A stretch of 7,456 nt of DNA from G021776435 sp046756245 (GTDB lineage: Bacteria; Pseudomonadota; Alphaproteobacteria; Caulobacterales; Parvularculaceae): NCBI GenBank assembly GCA_046756245.1, contig JBHHVZ010000120.1, forward strand, positions 1-7,456, written 5' to 3'. The notes under the pieces are model-generated. The model was not told the DNA's origin, did not search any database, and saw nothing but the letters and a program-made list of their open reading frames with translations. Made by a program: the position numbers and the translations under genes. Below are positions 1-5,390 of this stretch, piece by piece; positions within the stretch are counted from its first letter, which is position 1; the number at the start of each line of letters is the position of its first letter.

Positions 1-1
1 C

Positions 2-79
2 TCGCTGGGCGGCGGTACTTTCTCGCCGCTCTCAAAGGGGCGCGTCGCAGGCATCGAACTCAAGCTCGCGACCAACTAA
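2..79 (+). CDS. C-terminal end of an unidentified protein (partial)
   Basis: The frame starting at base 2 is open and ends at the TAA at 77-79. It gives 25 residues ending in GRVAGIELKLATN. The window begins inside the gene, so neither start nor domain content is visible. The alternating hydrophobic/polar end (AGIELKLAT) could be a closing beta strand, but that is too little to name a family. A strong terminator lies 23 nt after the stop, which supports this being a genuine gene end. Confidence 0.55.
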   Translation, partial: SLGGGTFSPLSKGRVAGIELKLATN

Positions 80-102
80 AACAGGTCAGTCGCCTCCTTT
101 TC

Positions 103-133
103 AGCCGCGGCGGCTTCGGCCCCGCGGCTTTTT
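103..133 (+). terminator. Rho-independent terminator with UUCG tetraloop
   Basis: AGCCGCGG (103-110) pairs perfectly with CCGCGGCT (122-129). Inside, after one bulged C at 111, GGC-TTCG-GCC (112-121) forms a stem capped by a very stable UUCG tetraloop. A run of five T follows (129-133). It sits just after the stop codon at 79 and should end transcription of the upstream gene before tusA. Confidence 0.85.
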
Positions 134-191
134 CTTCGGCCCGGCGCATTTTATGACCGTCGCGCGCCAAACCGGGATTCGAGCGAAAACG

Positions 192-464
192 ATGAGGCAG
201 AGCGAACAGAGCAGGCGCAGCGCCGTCGCGCCGACTATCAATCCCCCCGTTCTCGACGCCCGCGGCTGGCGCTGCCCGATGCCGGTGATCCGGATGGAGG
301 CGGCGCTGCGCCGCCTGCCGCCCGGCGCGCGGCTCAAGGTCCTGGTCGACGATCCCGTAGCGACGGTCGATATTCCCCATTTCTGCAGCAAGGGCGGCCA
401 CAGGATCGAGCGCCTGCCGGACGAGGCCGGGGCGTGTGTTTTTCTGGTCACGCGCGCGGAATAG
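192..464 (+). CDS. tusA: TusA-family sulfurtransferase
   Basis: Small cytoplasmic sulfur-carrier protein. TusA-family members hold a persulfide on one conserved cysteine and pass it on, classically in the relay for tRNA 2-thiouridine synthesis; other members serve other sulfur-transfer or redox roles. Visible hallmarks are the opening LDARGWRCPMP, with the active cysteine in the C-P-x-P motif (Cys28 from this start), and the later VDDPVATVDIPHFC followed by GGHRI, which matches the family's DDPxxxxDIPxFC block. With 90 aa it is slightly longer than the ~80-aa classical form. An in-frame ATG at 153 would add 13 residues. I prefer 192 because family similarity begins only at VLDARG and a weak CGAG lies 8 nt upstream, while 153 has no ribosome-binding site, but neither start is certain. 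No other relay gene (tusBCD, tusE, mnmA) is nearby, so the precise acceptor is unknown. The family assignment is secure; the specific TusA function is inferred. Confidence 0.88.
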   Translation: MRQSEQSRRSAVAPTINPPVLDARGWRCPMPVIRMEAALRRLPPGARLKVLVDDPVATVDIPHFCSKGGHRIERLPDEAGACVFLVTRAE

Positions 465-644
465 GCGAAATACCGGGCGTGCGAGGGCGCGAAACCCTGC
501 CTGGACTGCGGCGCATTTCTTTTCTTTCACCGGAAAATAAGGTTAATCTGGAGGCGCGCGGGCCGGCGTGCTTTAATGCCGGCTGCGGCGTTCGCTCGAG
601 GCCGGCCTGAGTTGGGGGAGTCTAGGCGAGGGGAGTCTGGGGTT
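465..644. other. Intergenic region between tusA and the Sel1 gene
   Basis: It holds an AT-richer patch (511-548, with TTTCTTTTCTTTC and AAAATAAGG) in otherwise GC-rich sequence, which is where a promoter for the Sel1/beta-helix operon could lie, but no paired -35/-10 boxes stand out. Two GCCGGC palindromes (562-567, 578-583) can pair with each other around a 10-nt loop. A bulged stem (473-487 with 495-504) follows tusA but lacks a T tract, so no clear tusA terminator is seen. Confidence 0.35.
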
Positions 645-1961
645 ATGGGAAAAAATCACGTGAAATCGATCCGCGGCTTTCGCCGCCTGTTGAGCGTCGC
701 CGTCGCTTCGGCGCTGACGCTGTCGTTCGCCGGGCCTGCCGCCGCCACCTATGAGGCGGGACGGGAGGCCTACAAGCGCGGCCAGTTCGAAGAGGCCATC
801 GATATCTGGAAACGCTTCGCAGTCGCCGGCGATGTCCGATCGAAAAAGATTCTGGGCGACGTTTATTTCGGCGTCGTGCTGGAAACCAACGAGGGCGTGC
901 CCGACCCCGCCAAGGAAATTCCGGCCGACAAGATCAGGGCGTTGCTCTGGTATACGCTCGCAGCCTACCACCATTTCCCCAAGAGCTATCAGCAACCTAC
1001 GGCCGAAGAGGTGAATGCTCGCATCCTCGCCGAGCAGCGCCTTATTGATGTGCGCTTTCAGATGAGCTCCAGCGACGTCAAAAAGGCGGAGGACCTTGTC
1101 GCACAGACTTTCGAATCGGGAAGCGCCTACGACCTTTATCGTCTGGGCCTGATGTATCAGAGAGGCGCCGGCGTCGGGAAGGACAATGTCAAAGCCCTGA
1201 AAATGTTCATTCTCGCGAAAGACCGCGGCGTCGGCGAAGCAAGCGAACGCTATGAATTTCTTGAGCCGCTGATGTCGAGCAGCGAAGTCGACCGGGCGAA
1301 AGAAGCCGCGCTCGACTGGCAGCCGCCGCTTCCGCCGGAGTTCAGCGGCAAGCCGCGCCAGCAGGTGCAGCTTGAAAAACTGAAGGAAGAGCTTGAGGCG
1401 CTGAAACTGGAAGACGCCAAAGAGGCGGTTTCCGACATCGACGTCGAGCTCATTCAGCGCGCGCTCAACGCGCTCGGTTTCCGCCCCGGCCCCATCGACA
1501 ACAAGATGGGCCCGTCTACCCGGGCGGCGATCAAGCGCTTTCAATACTCGACCGTCGCGCGCAAAAGAGACCTGTCCGAGGCGGAGAAGTTCGCCGTGCA
1601 GACCGGCGTCCTGACGCCCGAACAGACCGCAAAGCTTTTCGCCGAGGCGGCCGATTCCGGCCACCCGATGTCGCAATATGTCTATGGCGTCATGCATGTG
1701 CGCGGCATCGGCGTGCAGCAAGACGGAAGAAAAGCGGTCGATTGGCTCAGCCGTGCGGCTAACGCCAATCTGGTGATCGCGAATTACGCCCTTGGCGTCA
1801 TCTACCGCGATGGCACGACGGGTCTGAACGAGGTTGCGCCCGACAGGATTCTGGCGCGGCGGTATTTCGCGCGGGCGGACGCGATCGCCGACGGCGGCTA
1901 CCCGCCCGCCGTCGAGGCGCTCGAGAAGCTCGACCTCGAAGCGCCGCGCGACAACCAGTAG
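645..1961 (+). CDS. Exported Sel1-repeat protein with internal peptidoglycan-binding domain
   Basis: Encodes 438 aa. Residues 1-34 form a signal peptide: a basic start (KNHVKSIRGFRR), a hydrophobic core LLSVAVASALTLSFAG and a probable signal-peptidase I site PAAA|TY. Sel1/TPR-like helical repeats lie at about 37-75 and 160-197 (YRLGLMYQRGAGVGKDNVKALKMF), and again at about 331-412 (SQYVYGVMHVRGIGVQQDGRKAVDWLSRAA, quoted in part by its consensus pattern). A charged helical segment at 238-262 may be a coiled coil. Between the repeat blocks sits a peptidoglycan-binding (PG_binding_1-like) domain at about 266-331, with IQRALNALGFRPGPID and MGPSTRAAIKRFQ. Its C-terminal part carries extra residues before GVLTPEQTAKLF. 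The start at 645 was chosen because GAGGGGAG (628-635) sits 9 nt upstream and the signal peptide begins there; the longer reading from 576 adds an unlikely arginine-rich extension. Sel1 proteins usually scaffold protein complexes, and the PG domain suggests anchoring to the wall. The exact role is unknown. Confidence 0.9.
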   Translation: MGKNHVKSIRGFRRLLSVAVASALTLSFAGPAAATYEAGREAYKRGQFEEAIDIWKRFAVAGDVRSKKILGDVYFGVVLETNEGVPDPAKEIPADKIRALLWYTLAAYHHFPKSYQQPTAEEVNARILAEQRLIDVRFQMSSSDVKKAEDLVAQTFESGSAYDLYRLGLMYQRGAGVGKDNVKALKMFILAKDRGVGEASERYEFLEPLMSSSEVDRAKEAALDWQPPLPPEFSGKPRQQVQLEKLKEELEALKLEDAKEAVSDIDVELIQRALNALGFRPGPIDNKMGPSTRAAIKRFQYSTVARKRDLSEAEKFAVQTGVLTPEQTAKLFAEAADSGHPMSQYVYGVMHVRGIGVQQDGRKAVDWLSRAANANLVIANYALGVIYRDGTTGLNEVAPDRILARRYFARADAIADGGYPPAVEALEKLDLEAPRDNQ

Positions 1962-1974
1962 TGGGAGGGGTTCG

Positions 1975-3018
1975 ATGAAACGCGCACTGATGATTTTGAC
2001 CGCTGGCGGAGCGATCGGGCTCCTCGCCGCCGGCGCATATGCACAACAGTCGCTTGGCGGCTTTCCGATTCACGACCCCGGCGTCGGTCGCGTTTCCGGA
2101 CAGCCGGCGACGCCCAAAGGCAAGGGTCAAAACCAGATCGTCGTCGATGCAAACGGGCAGGGCCCGTACAAGAAAATTTCTATGGCGCTTGACGACATCG
2201 CCGAAGGCGGCGTCATCTACGTCATGCATGGCGACTATGAGGAAAGCGTCACGCTCAGCAAATCGGTGTTCATCCAGGGCGACCGCGGTCCCGGCCCGGG
2301 CGTCAGGATCTTGCCGAAAAAAGACAATCCCTGTTTAAGCTTTTCGCCAAAGGAATCGACAGCCCACGCAGTCGTCGCCAATGTCGAACTCACATCCGCC
2401 GTCGGGTCGGAAGCCGACGGCTGCGTAAACGTTCTCAAGGGCGTTTTCACGCTCAAGGAAAGCAATGTGTTCGGTTCGGGCCACAAGCCGGCGATCAAGA
2501 TCAGCGGCGGCACGGTGATGCTGGAAAAGAACACGATCAACGGCGGCGCCAGCGGCGTGTTGCTCGAGCTTGGTCATTCCCTCGCCCAGACTTTCTTGAT
2601 CGACAACGAAATCGCCAAGAACGAAATCGGCGTCGATATTTCCGACCGGAGCTTCGGCGACGTCTTTCTCGCCGGCAACCAGATATTCGAAAATCGCGAT
2701 GGAGGCGTGCGCTCTTTCGGCCATGGCGGCGCGACCTTCATCGGCAACAAGATCAGCAATAATGACGGCGCGGGCATCGTTCTCGATCGTCACGCGAAAC
2801 TCGCGCTCGTACGCTACAATGAAATTGTTCAAAACGACGGCGACGGGCTCGCGGCGCCGTTCGGTTCGAACGGTTTCATCGAACACAACAAAATTATGTT
2901 CAACAAGGGCAAGGCGCTGTCGCTCGGCAAGAACGAAAAGCCTGAATTGTTGAGCAATGAAATCGCCTGCAATGAAGGCGACAGGGGCAAGGGCCGCAAA
3001 GACCGCCGCTGTCGTTAA
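1975..3018 (+). CDS. Exported right-handed parallel beta-helix protein
   Basis: Encodes 347 aa. The signal peptide MKRALMILTA...AYA|QQS is probably cut after Ala23. Residues ~53-118 resemble the entry of pectate-lyase-like folds (IVVDANGQGPYKKISMALDD, then VIYVMHGDYEESV and SVFIQGDRG). From ~186 to 330 there are seven NxI turns at a 23-25 residue period (N186, N211, N235, N258, N282, N305, N328), the mark of stacked beta-helix coils of the NosD/pectate-lyase-like type. Four cysteines (120, 150, 332, 346) could form two disulfides in the periplasm. The tail is very basic (GKGRKDRRCR). No catalytic pattern for a pectinase or other lyase can be recognised, so enzymatic activity should not be assumed; polysaccharide binding is equally possible. 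The start has GGGAGGGG (1963-1970) just upstream. It begins 13 nt after the Sel1 gene with no terminator between, so the two are almost certainly co-transcribed. Confidence 0.88.
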   Translation: MKRALMILTAGGAIGLLAAGAYAQQSLGGFPIHDPGVGRVSGQPATPKGKGQNQIVVDANGQGPYKKISMALDDIAEGGVIYVMHGDYEESVTLSKSVFIQGDRGPGPGVRILPKKDNPCLSFSPKESTAHAVVANVELTSAVGSEADGCVNVLKGVFTLKESNVFGSGHKPAIKISGGTVMLEKNTINGGASGVLLELGHSLAQTFLIDNEIAKNEIGVDISDRSFGDVFLAGNQIFENRDGGVRSFGHGGATFIGNKISNNDGAGIVLDRHAKLALVRYNEIVQNDGDGLAAPFGSNGFIEHNKIMFNKGKALSLGKNEKPELLSNEIACNEGDRGKGRKDRRCR

Positions 3019-3057
3019 TGAAAAAAGTCTGACTCCCTGCCGACTGGCGATTATCGC

Positions 3058-3087
3058 AACAGCGCCCCGCTTGGGGGCGCTGTTTGT
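3058..3087 (+). terminator. Rho-independent terminator after the beta-helix gene
   Basis: AACAGCGCCCC (3058-3068) and GGGGCGCTGTT (3074-3084) form an 11-bp perfect stem around a 5-nt loop, followed by TGTTTGTT. It lies 40 nt after the beta-helix stop. On the other strand it could also halt transcription coming through the tRNA-Leu tail repeats, though the T tract there is poor. Confidence 0.8.
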
Positions 3088-3127
3088 TATTCGCCGGCGG
3101 CATTCCGGGAGAGGCGCTGCGTCTCCG

Positions 3128-3145
3128 CGTCCCCTTGAAGGGACG
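3128..3145. other. Small hairpin bordering the tRNA-tail repeats
   Basis: CGTCCC (3128-3133) and GGGACG (3140-3145) pair around a 6-nt loop. It lies just past the outermost tRNA-tail copy in the direction of tRNA transcription. There is no T run on either side, so it does not look like a terminator; it might instead protect or process the 3' end of a long tRNA precursor. This is inference only. Confidence 0.3.
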
Positions 3146-3146
3146 G

Positions 3147-3249
3147 TACCCCAGGCCCGACTCGAACGGAGGGCCGTAACAGCCTGAACGAAAATGGCGC
3201 CCCAGGCCCGACTCGAACGGGCGCGCCGTAACAGCCTGAACGAAAATGG
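3147..3249 (-). repeat. Two degenerate tandem copies of the tRNA-Leu 3' tail plus spacer (51-52 bp period)
   Basis: The sequence CCCCAGGCCCGACTCGAACG, which is the complement of the tRNA T-arm and 3' acceptor strand, occurs three times on the + strand: at 3149, at 3200 and, inside the real tRNA gene, at 3252. A 25-nt spacer block is exactly repeated at 3173-3197 and 3225-3249; it includes GTAACAGCCTGAACG and ends on the encoded CCA of the next copy. Read on the - strand, the nearer copy keeps an intact T-stem/loop and CCA but has G instead of A as discriminator. The farther copy has a damaged T-stem and CCG instead of CCA. The copies lack the D-arm and anticodon arm, so they are not tRNAs. 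They should be transcribed as the trailer of the tRNA-Leu precursor unless that is terminated or cut first. Confidence 0.85.
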
Positions 3250-3331
3250 TGCCCCAGGCCCGACTCGAACGGGCACGCCTTGCGGCACGTGATTTTGAGT
3301 CACGCGTGTCTGCCAATTCCACCACTGGGGC
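3247..3331 (-). tRNA. tRNA-Leu (anticodon CAA)
   Basis: Read on the - strand from 3331, a complete class II tRNA folds. The acceptor GCCCCAG pairs with CTGGGGC, and a D-arm contains GGTGGAATTGGCAGAC. The anticodon stem CGTGA/TCACG holds the loop CTCAAAA, giving anticodon CAA, which reads the leucine codon UUG. A long variable arm GCC-GCAA-GGC marks the Leu/Ser class, and the T-arm is GCCCG-TTCGAGT-CGGGC. The discriminator is A and CCA is encoded in the DNA (3247-3249). A promoter lies directly upstream and tandem partial copies of its own 3' end lie directly downstream. Confidence 0.97.
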
Positions 3332-3346
3332 GGGGAAGGTCGGCGC

Positions 3347-3374
3347 ATCCTAGGCGCCGTCGTTTGGCGGTCAA
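3347..3374 (-). promoter_or_regulatory. Sigma70-type promoter of tRNA-Leu
   Basis: On the - strand TTGACC (3374-3369) is followed after 16 nt by TAGGAT (3352-3347). The -10 box ends 15 nt before the tRNA 5' end, leaving a short leader of roughly 8-9 nt, typical for a tRNA gene. The region between this promoter and the exoD start (3375-3482) must hold the divergent exoD promoter, but I see no convincing boxes for it. Confidence 0.65.
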
Positions 3375-3482
3375 GACGGGCGGAACGCGGAGCCTGATAA
3401 AACCGCAAATCTTCTCATTCGCCTGACCTTTTTCGAAAATTGCGATAAGCAGCGTCTGCCGCCGGAAAGAATCATCGCCCTT

Positions 3483-4148
3483 ATGCGCGAAAACGCCCCC
3501 CCGAATGCAGCCCCGTCGATGACCGGCGCGACCCGGTTTTTGCGCGATATCCTTGACGAACTCGAACGCGGCGCGCCCGCGGACATTGACGCGGACGATC
3601 CGCAAGCCACGCTCGGCGACGTGCTGGACAGGCTGGACGAGCGCGCCTTCGGCCTGCTCCTGCTGCTCTTGGCGCTGCCCTGCTGTCTGCCGTTTGTTTA
3701 CGTGCTGCCGCAAATTGTTGCGCTTCCGATGCTGGCGCTGGCCGCCCAGCTCGCCGCTGGGCGCGTCCACCCCTGGTTGCCGAAGCGGCTGCGCGCGCGC
3801 CAGTTTTCAATTCCTGCTTTTCGCCGCACTGTCGAGCGCGGCGCGAAATATGGCGGCTGGATCGAACGCCTAGCCCGCCCGCGGCTCCGGCCCGTCACAG
3901 GCCGCTTCGGCGCGCGGCTCGCCGGGGCGCTGATGCTTATCCCCGCCGCCTCCATCCTGGTTCCCCTGCCTTCCACCAACACGATTCCCGGCATCGGGGT
4001 CGCCGTCGCGGCGCTTGGACTGATCGAGCGTGACGGCGTCCTCGTCGTGCTCGGCCTGCTGATCGGATTCATCTGGGTCGCGCTGCTGGTCGTTCTCGGC
4101 GCGGAGGCCGTTTACCTTCTGAAAAGCTGGATCGCAGGCTGGCTGTGA
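3483..4148 (+). CDS. exoD: ExoD-family exopolysaccharide-synthesis membrane protein
   Basis: Encodes 221 aa, matching the ExoD family in length and pattern. A soluble N-terminal part carries LGDVLDRLDERAFGLLLLLL, the family's characteristic entry into the first membrane segment. It is followed by LALPCCLPFVYVLPQIVALP, then AAQLAAGRVHPWLPKRLR, a helical cytoplasmic stretch, and membrane segments at about 145-165, 168-182 and 187-208, with LPSTNTIPG and ALGLIERDGVLVVLG between or within them. The family was named from a rhizobial mutant with altered exopolysaccharide. Its biochemical function is not firmly known, so a direct role in polysaccharide synthesis here is only inferred. The start at 483 of the 3-kb mark (3483) has only a distant GGAAAG upstream (3464-3469); an ATG at 3519 has no better site. 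No polysaccharide gene is adjacent. Confidence 0.88.
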   Translation: MRENAPPNAAPSMTGATRFLRDILDELERGAPADIDADDPQATLGDVLDRLDERAFGLLLLLLALPCCLPFVYVLPQIVALPMLALAAQLAAGRVHPWLPKRLRARQFSIPAFRRTVERGAKYGGWIERLARPRLRPVTGRFGARLAGALMLIPAASILVPLPSTNTIPGIGVAVAALGLIERDGVLVVLGLLIGFIWVALLVVLGAEAVYLLKSWIAGWL

Positions 4149-4194
4149 CGATCCGTCATTCGCAGTTTTCGCGCGCGAACGGTATCATGCCGTC

Positions 4195-4749
4195 ATGATC
4201 GGTTACTTCATGCGCCTTTCAGTTGTAGAGCGGGCGTTATGGTGCGCCGTCGCGGCCAGCGCCATCGTGCTTTTAAGCGTGCATGTTTTCGAGCGTTTTG
4301 GCGGATATGTTCCCTGCGAACTCTGCCTTGACCAGCGCGAGGCCCACTGGACGGCGCTTGGCGTCGCCGGGGCCGGTCTTTTTTCGGCCATCGTCCTGAA
4401 CGCCCATCTCGCCGCCGCCGGCGCCGCCGGCGCAGCAGCGCTCGTATACGCCATCAGCGCCGGGCTCGCCTTTTATCACACAGGCGTAGAATACCATTTC
4501 TGGCCGGGACCGCAGAATTGTTCGGGCGGCGCGTCACTTTCAGATCTCGGCGCGCTCGCCTCCGCCCTGACCGACGAGCCGGCGGCGCCGAGCTGCGCCG
4601 ACGCGCCTTGGCGGTTGTTCGGCATATCAATGGCGGGATATAATCTTCTCATCTCTGCGGGCTTATTTGCGCTGATGTTCTCCGCGGCCTTCACCGTGGC
4701 GCAGCAGGCGCGCCGCGAGCGTCGTCCGTTGGCTGGAGACCCTGTTTAA
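4195..4749 (+). CDS. dsbB: Disulfide bond formation protein B (DsbB family)
   Basis: Inner-membrane protein that reoxidises the periplasmic thiol oxidase DsbA and passes the electrons to ubiquinone. At 184 aa it has four predicted membrane helices (about 13-31, 50-69, 74-94, 146-170). The first periplasmic loop carries the CxxC pair Cys41-Cys44 in PCELCLDQR, and Arg48 lies at the position of the quinone-contacting arginine in E. coli DsbB. The second loop holds Cys109 (GPQNCSGG) and Cys134 (APSCAD), the pair expected to exchange with DsbA. All functional residues are therefore present. It starts 46 nt after exoD; no strong ribosome-binding site is visible, and an ATG at 4210 is a possible alternative, but 4195 gives the family numbering. 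Its stop overlaps the coq7 start by one base. No dsbA gene is in the window. Confidence 0.94.
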   Translation: MIGYFMRLSVVERALWCAVAASAIVLLSVHVFERFGGYVPCELCLDQREAHWTALGVAGAGLFSAIVLNAHLAAAGAAGAAALVYAISAGLAFYHTGVEYHFWPGPQNCSGGASLSDLGALASALTDEPAAPSCADAPWRLFGISMAGYNLLISAGLFALMFSAAFTVAQQARRERRPLAGDPV

Positions 4750-5318
4750 TGACACCGTCCCAAGGGCTCGATACGAAGCGAAACACTCCGGGGGCCCGCG
4801 ACAGAAGAATCGCCGAAATGCTGCGCGTCGACCACGCCGGCGAATATGGCGCGGTGCAGATCTATCGCGGTCAGCGGGCCGTCTTTGACGGACTGGCGCA
4901 CAAGGCGCGCGTGTCGAGGCTTCTCAAGGAGATGGAAGACGGCGAGGCGGCTCATCTGGAAACCTTCGACCGGCTGCTGACGCAGCGCGGCGTGCGCCCG
5001 ACGCTGCTTGCGCCTTTCTGGAATGCGGCCGGTTTCGCGCTGGGCGCTGCGACCGCGCTCGCCGGCGAAAAATCGGCGATGGCCTGCACCGCCGCCGTCG
5101 AAGAAGTGATCGAGGAGCATTACGGCGATCAGGAACGCGAACTTCGCCCGATCGAGCCGGCTCTTGCAGACACCGTCAAGGCGTTTCGCGAGGACGAAAT
5201 CGGCCACAAAACGACCGCCGAAAACGAGGGCGCGGACGAGGCTTTCGCTTATCCGCTCCTCACCGCAGCGATCAAGCTCGGCTGCCGCGTCGCCATCCGT
5301 CTGGCGGAAAAAGTCTGA
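4749..5318 (+). CDS. coq7: Demethoxyubiquinone hydroxylase Coq7
   Basis: Carboxylate-bridged di-iron monooxygenase that hydroxylates demethoxyubiquinone late in ubiquinone synthesis, doing the job UbiF does in E. coli. It encodes 189 aa. The expected iron-ligand motifs appear in order: RVDHAGEYGA (Glu32), EMEDGEAAHLETF (Glu66 and His69), VEEVIEEHY (one of Glu118/119/122 as ligand) and EDEIGHK (Glu150 and His153). The pattern is a duplicated ExxH four-helix bundle, complete and undamaged. The ATG shares its A with the dsbB stop codon (TAATG), so translation is probably coupled by re-initiation. The weak region before the start has no separate ribosome-binding site, which fits this. A peripheral inner-membrane location is expected from the family. 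Confidence 0.95.
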   Translation: MTPSQGLDTKRNTPGARDRRIAEMLRVDHAGEYGAVQIYRGQRAVFDGLAHKARVSRLLKEMEDGEAAHLETFDRLLTQRGVRPTLLAPFWNAAGFALGAATALAGEKSAMACTAAVEEVIEEHYGDQERELRPIEPALADTVKAFREDEIGHKTTAENEGADEAFAYPLLTAAIKLGCRVAIRLAEKV

Positions 5319-5330
5319 CCGGCGGCTGTT

Positions 5331-5358
5331 TTGCGCGCCGTCCGGGCTCGGTTATTCT
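5331..5358 (+). promoter_or_regulatory. Possible weak promoter of the M2 peptidase gene
   Basis: TTGCGC (5331-5336), a 16-nt gap and TATTCT (5353-5358) resemble -35 and -10 boxes in the 72-nt gap between coq7 and the peptidase gene. The match is partial. The same region can fold a bulged 8-bp stem (5319-5326 with 5337-5345) without a T tract, so no clear terminator separates coq7 from the next gene. Confidence 0.25.
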
Positions 5359-5390
5359 GCGCTGAACATCAAACTCGAGAGGGAGTCGTC

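Noticed and set aside
473..504. Possible terminator after tusA
   Set aside because: The stem needs a 5-nt bulge and a wobble pair and has no T run directly after it, so it does not meet the standard for a terminator call.
573..1721. 382-aa - strand open frame opposite the Sel1 gene
   Set aside because: It is a shadow of the + strand gene, which has a signal peptide, Sel1 repeats and a peptidoglycan-binding domain. The - strand product shows no recognisable family and no ribosome-binding site. High GC content makes such long antisense frames common.
3147..3270. CRISPR-like array (direct repeats with regular spacing)
   Set aside because: The repeated unit is the 3' end of the adjacent tRNA and the spacers are identical rather than unique. 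No cas genes are present.
3147..3331. Attachment-site scars of an integrative element at the tRNA 3' end
   Set aside because: Integration would duplicate only the tRNA end around an inserted element. Here the downstream spacer is repeated too, the period is only about 52 bp, and no integrase or cargo is present, so tandem duplication fits better. An old excision event cannot be wholly excluded.
2335..3408. Long - strand open frames (2335-3408 and 2900-3325) crossing the tRNA-Leu gene and its tail repeats
   Set aside because: They read through a real tRNA gene and antisense to the beta-helix gene. Their repeated SSRAWG-like and FESGLG-like peptides are simply translations of tRNA T-arm sequence, a common source of false proteins.
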